This document shows positions 62,556-64,000 of a stretch of DNA of 64,000 bases, piece by piece (the first letter of the stretch is position 1; the number at the start of each line of letters is the position of its first letter). The notes under the pieces are model-generated. The model saw only the letters and a list, made by a program, of their open reading frames with translations, had not been told where the DNA came from and made no database searches. Position numbers and translations under genes: made by a program. The DNA is from Acidovorax sp. FJL06 (GTDB lineage: Bacteria > Pseudomonadota > Gammaproteobacteria > Burkholderiales > Burkholderiaceae_C): positions 62,001-126,000 of the forward strand of contig NZ_QAJR01000025.1 in assembly GCF_003852545.1 (NCBI RefSeq). Direction: 5' to 3'.

Positions 62556-63658
62556 CGGAGACGGTTGTGTCGGAAGTTGTGAGCGAAGTACTGAGTGAGG
62601 TGCGGGGCCAGGTCGGCTTCATCACCCTGAACCGCCCGCGTGCGCTCAATGCGTTGTCGCTGTCCATGGTGCGCGACCTCATGGGCATCCTGCTGGCCTG
62701 GCAGAACGATGCGCGCGTGCTGGCCGTGGCGATCCGTGGCAGCAACAAGGAAGGCCCGTTTGGTGCCTTCTGCGCGGGCGGCGACATCCGCTTTCTGCAC
62801 CAGGCCGGCAGCCAGGGCAACCCGCAGCTCGAAGACTTCTTCACTGAGGAGTACGCGCTCAACCACCTGATCCACAACTACGCCAAGCCCTACATCGCCT
62901 TCATGGACGGCATCGTGATGGGCGGTGGCATGGGCATCAGCCAGGGCGCCGCGCTGCGCGTGGTGACGGAGCGCACCAAGATGGCCATGCCTGAAACGGC
63001 GATCGGCCTGTTCCCCGACGTGGGCGGCGGTTACTTCTTGAGCCGCTGTCCTGGCCGCGTGGGCGAGTGGCTGGCGCTGACCGGCGACACCATCGGCGCC
63101 GGCGATGCCATCGCGAGCCAACTGGCAGACGGCTGCCTGCCTGCGGACCAGCAGGCGGCGGTGTGGGAGGCGCTGGCCACGCAGACCTTTGCCAGCGGCG
63201 CTGCCGTGAAGGACTATGTTGCTTCCAAATTGATAGCTGCTAGCGCAAATCCATCCAGCGCTAGAGGCCAGATTGACCAATATTTTTCGCTGTCCACCGT
63301 GGGCGAGATCGTGCAGGCCCTGGAGTCCGCCGACAGCGACTGGGCGCGTGCCACGGCTGCCACCTTGCGCAAGCGCTCGCCGTTGATGCTGAACGTGGTG
63401 CTGGAGCAGGTCCGCCGCGCGCGCGGCATGGGCCTGGCCGACGACCTGCGCATGGAGCGTGACATGGTGCGCCATTGCTTCTACCTGCGTCCCGGCCAGA
63501 GCGAGACGGTGGAAGGCATCCGCGCGCTGGCGGTGGACAAGGACCACGCGCCGAAGTGGCTCCCGGCGCGCATCGAAGACGTGACGCCCGAGATGGTGGC
63601 CCCCTTCTTTGCCAGCCCTTGGCCGGCGCACTCCCATCCGCTGGTGGCATTGGCCTGA
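62552..63658 (+). CDS. Enoyl-CoA hydratase/3-hydroxyisobutyryl-CoA hydrolase family protein
   Basis: 368 residues from ATG 62552 (AAGGAAC upstream). The crotonase fold shows RPRALNALSLSMVRDL, the oxyanion-hole segment GAFCAGGDIRFLH and IVMGGGMGISQGA. The longer length and ETAIGLFPDVGGGYFLSRCPG place it in the 3-hydroxyisobutyryl-CoA hydrolase (valine catabolism) branch more than in simple hydratases. Near residues 225-245, the stretch KLIAASANPSSARGQIDQY is encoded by a palindromic repeat without breaking the frame. Confidence 0.85.
   Translation: MTETVVSEVVSEVLSEVRGQVGFITLNRPRALNALSLSMVRDLMGILLAWQNDARVLAVAIRGSNKEGPFGAFCAGGDIRFLHQAGSQGNPQLEDFFTEEYALNHLIHNYAKPYIAFMDGIVMGGGMGISQGAALRVVTERTKMAMPETAIGLFPDVGGGYFLSRCPGRVGEWLALTGDTIGAGDAIASQLADGCLPADQQAAVWEALATQTFASGAAVKDYVASKLIAASANPSSARGQIDQYFSLSTVGEIVQALESADSDWARATAATLRKRSPLMLNVVLEQVRRARGMGLADDLRMERDMVRHCFYLRPGQSETVEGIRALAVDKDHAPKWLPARIEDVTPEMVAPFFASPWPAHSHPLVALA
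63225..63288. repeat. Palindromic repeat copy inside the crotonase gene
   Basis: CAAATTGATAGCTGCTAGCG followed by CAAATCCATCCAGCGCTAGAGGCC is the inverse of the copy at 38967-39000; the stem CTAGCGC (63239-63245) pairs with GCGCTAG (63257-63263), and a T-run (ATATTTTT) follows. It is translated in frame as part of the enzyme. Confidence 0.7.
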
Positions 63659-63769
63659 GAACCTGCGCATGGCCGGTGCGTGGTTGGTGGGTTGTACTGC
63701 GGGGCGTGAATGCGCTTGCAGCCACACCCAGCCACTCGGGCAAGGCCCGATGCCGGTGGCGGGCTACGG

Positions 63770-64000
63770 CTAGGGTAGTTGCAGTTGCTGGTACACCACC
63801 GTGGCCAGCGCCAGCAGCTCGGCGCGTGAGAGCTGCCCGCTGAGCGCGTAGCCAAAGCCCTGGTCCACCCAGTAGAAACCGGGGACCGGGCCTTCCTGGG
63901 TGAACTGGAAGGCGGTGGCTGCTGCCGCCACAGAGGGCGATGCGGGGGCCTGGCCCGGGGCCCCCACCGCAGGCGCAAGGGCGCCCAGGTACAACGTGAT
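63770..64000 (-). CDS. Anti-sigma factor, C-terminal part (partial)
   Basis: The reading frame runs off the right edge of the window; only the last 76 codons are visible. FYWVDQGFGYALSG followed by LSRAELLALATVVYQQL matches the C-terminal periplasmic part of ECF anti-sigma factors. The preceding Ala/Pro-rich stretch fits a periplasmic linker. A sigma factor gene is expected upstream, beyond the window. Confidence 0.7.
   Translation of the reverse strand: MTLYLGALAPAVGAPGQAPASPSVAAAATAFQFTQEGPVPGFYWVDQGFGYALSGQLSRAELLALATVVYQQLQLP

Overview
The window looks like a chromosome segment of a high-GC betaproteobacterium of the order Burkholderiales, most likely Comamonadaceae (Acidovorax-like). 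The reasons are a rimP-nusA-infB-rbfA-truB-typA block, a Bug-type tricarboxylate receptor next to AtuA-family genes, a YejABEF transporter, many LysR regulators, and copies of a short palindromic repeat (core CAGCGCTT...AAGCGCTGGCAGCTATTTTT) that I associate from memory with this family.

Region 1 (1-14.57 kb) is accessory DNA of lower and uneven GC that ends at a tRNA-Ser(GGA) gene. It holds the 3' end of an unknown gene and a TPR/OB-like protein, a YdjM-like membrane protein, and a complete type I restriction-modification operon (hsdM-hsdS-GIY-YIG/DUF4357-hsdR). Next comes a small phage- or satellite-derived module: an inovirus Gp2/YfjJ-like HUH Rep protein with a hairpin cluster behind it, a YfjI-type DUF3987 protein and an AlpA-type regulator. 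No integrase is visible between this module and the tRNA.

Region 2 (14.7-27.5 kb) is mostly core: a stomatin/NfeD pair, a large Orn/Lys/Arg decarboxylase, an exported ATP-dependent DNA ligase (LigE type), FabI, and a YejABEF-type peptide/microcin C importer. Region 3 (27.6-32.7 kb) holds two unknown membrane proteins and then a tightly overlapping pair: an HTH protein with an apparently inactive AAA/STAND-like domain, and a two-TM membrane NTPase whose periplasmic loop ends in a type IV pilin-like disulfide signature. This pair is my best candidate for an undescribed system.

Region 4 (32.7-49.5 kb) is a run of metabolic and regulatory cassettes: LysR with AtuA/Bug/exported hydrolase, LysR with an MBL-fold protein and a DsbA-like protein, LysR with a DMT exporter, a P-loop kinase, a MocR regulator, and a diheme/triheme cytochrome c operon with a thioredoxin-like protein. 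Region 5 (49.6-64 kb) holds a SWIM/SNF2 helicase, then the translation/transcription operon rimP-nusA-infB-rbfA-truB-typA, with a strong promoter followed at once by an intrinsic terminator. It ends with a DMT transporter, an enoyl-CoA hydratase/HIBYL-CoA hydrolase family gene and the 3' end of an anti-sigma factor gene.

The family-wide palindromic repeat recurs between genes, where several copies form terminator hairpins. It also occurs in frame inside truB and the crotonase gene, and it supplies the last codons of the ligase gene.
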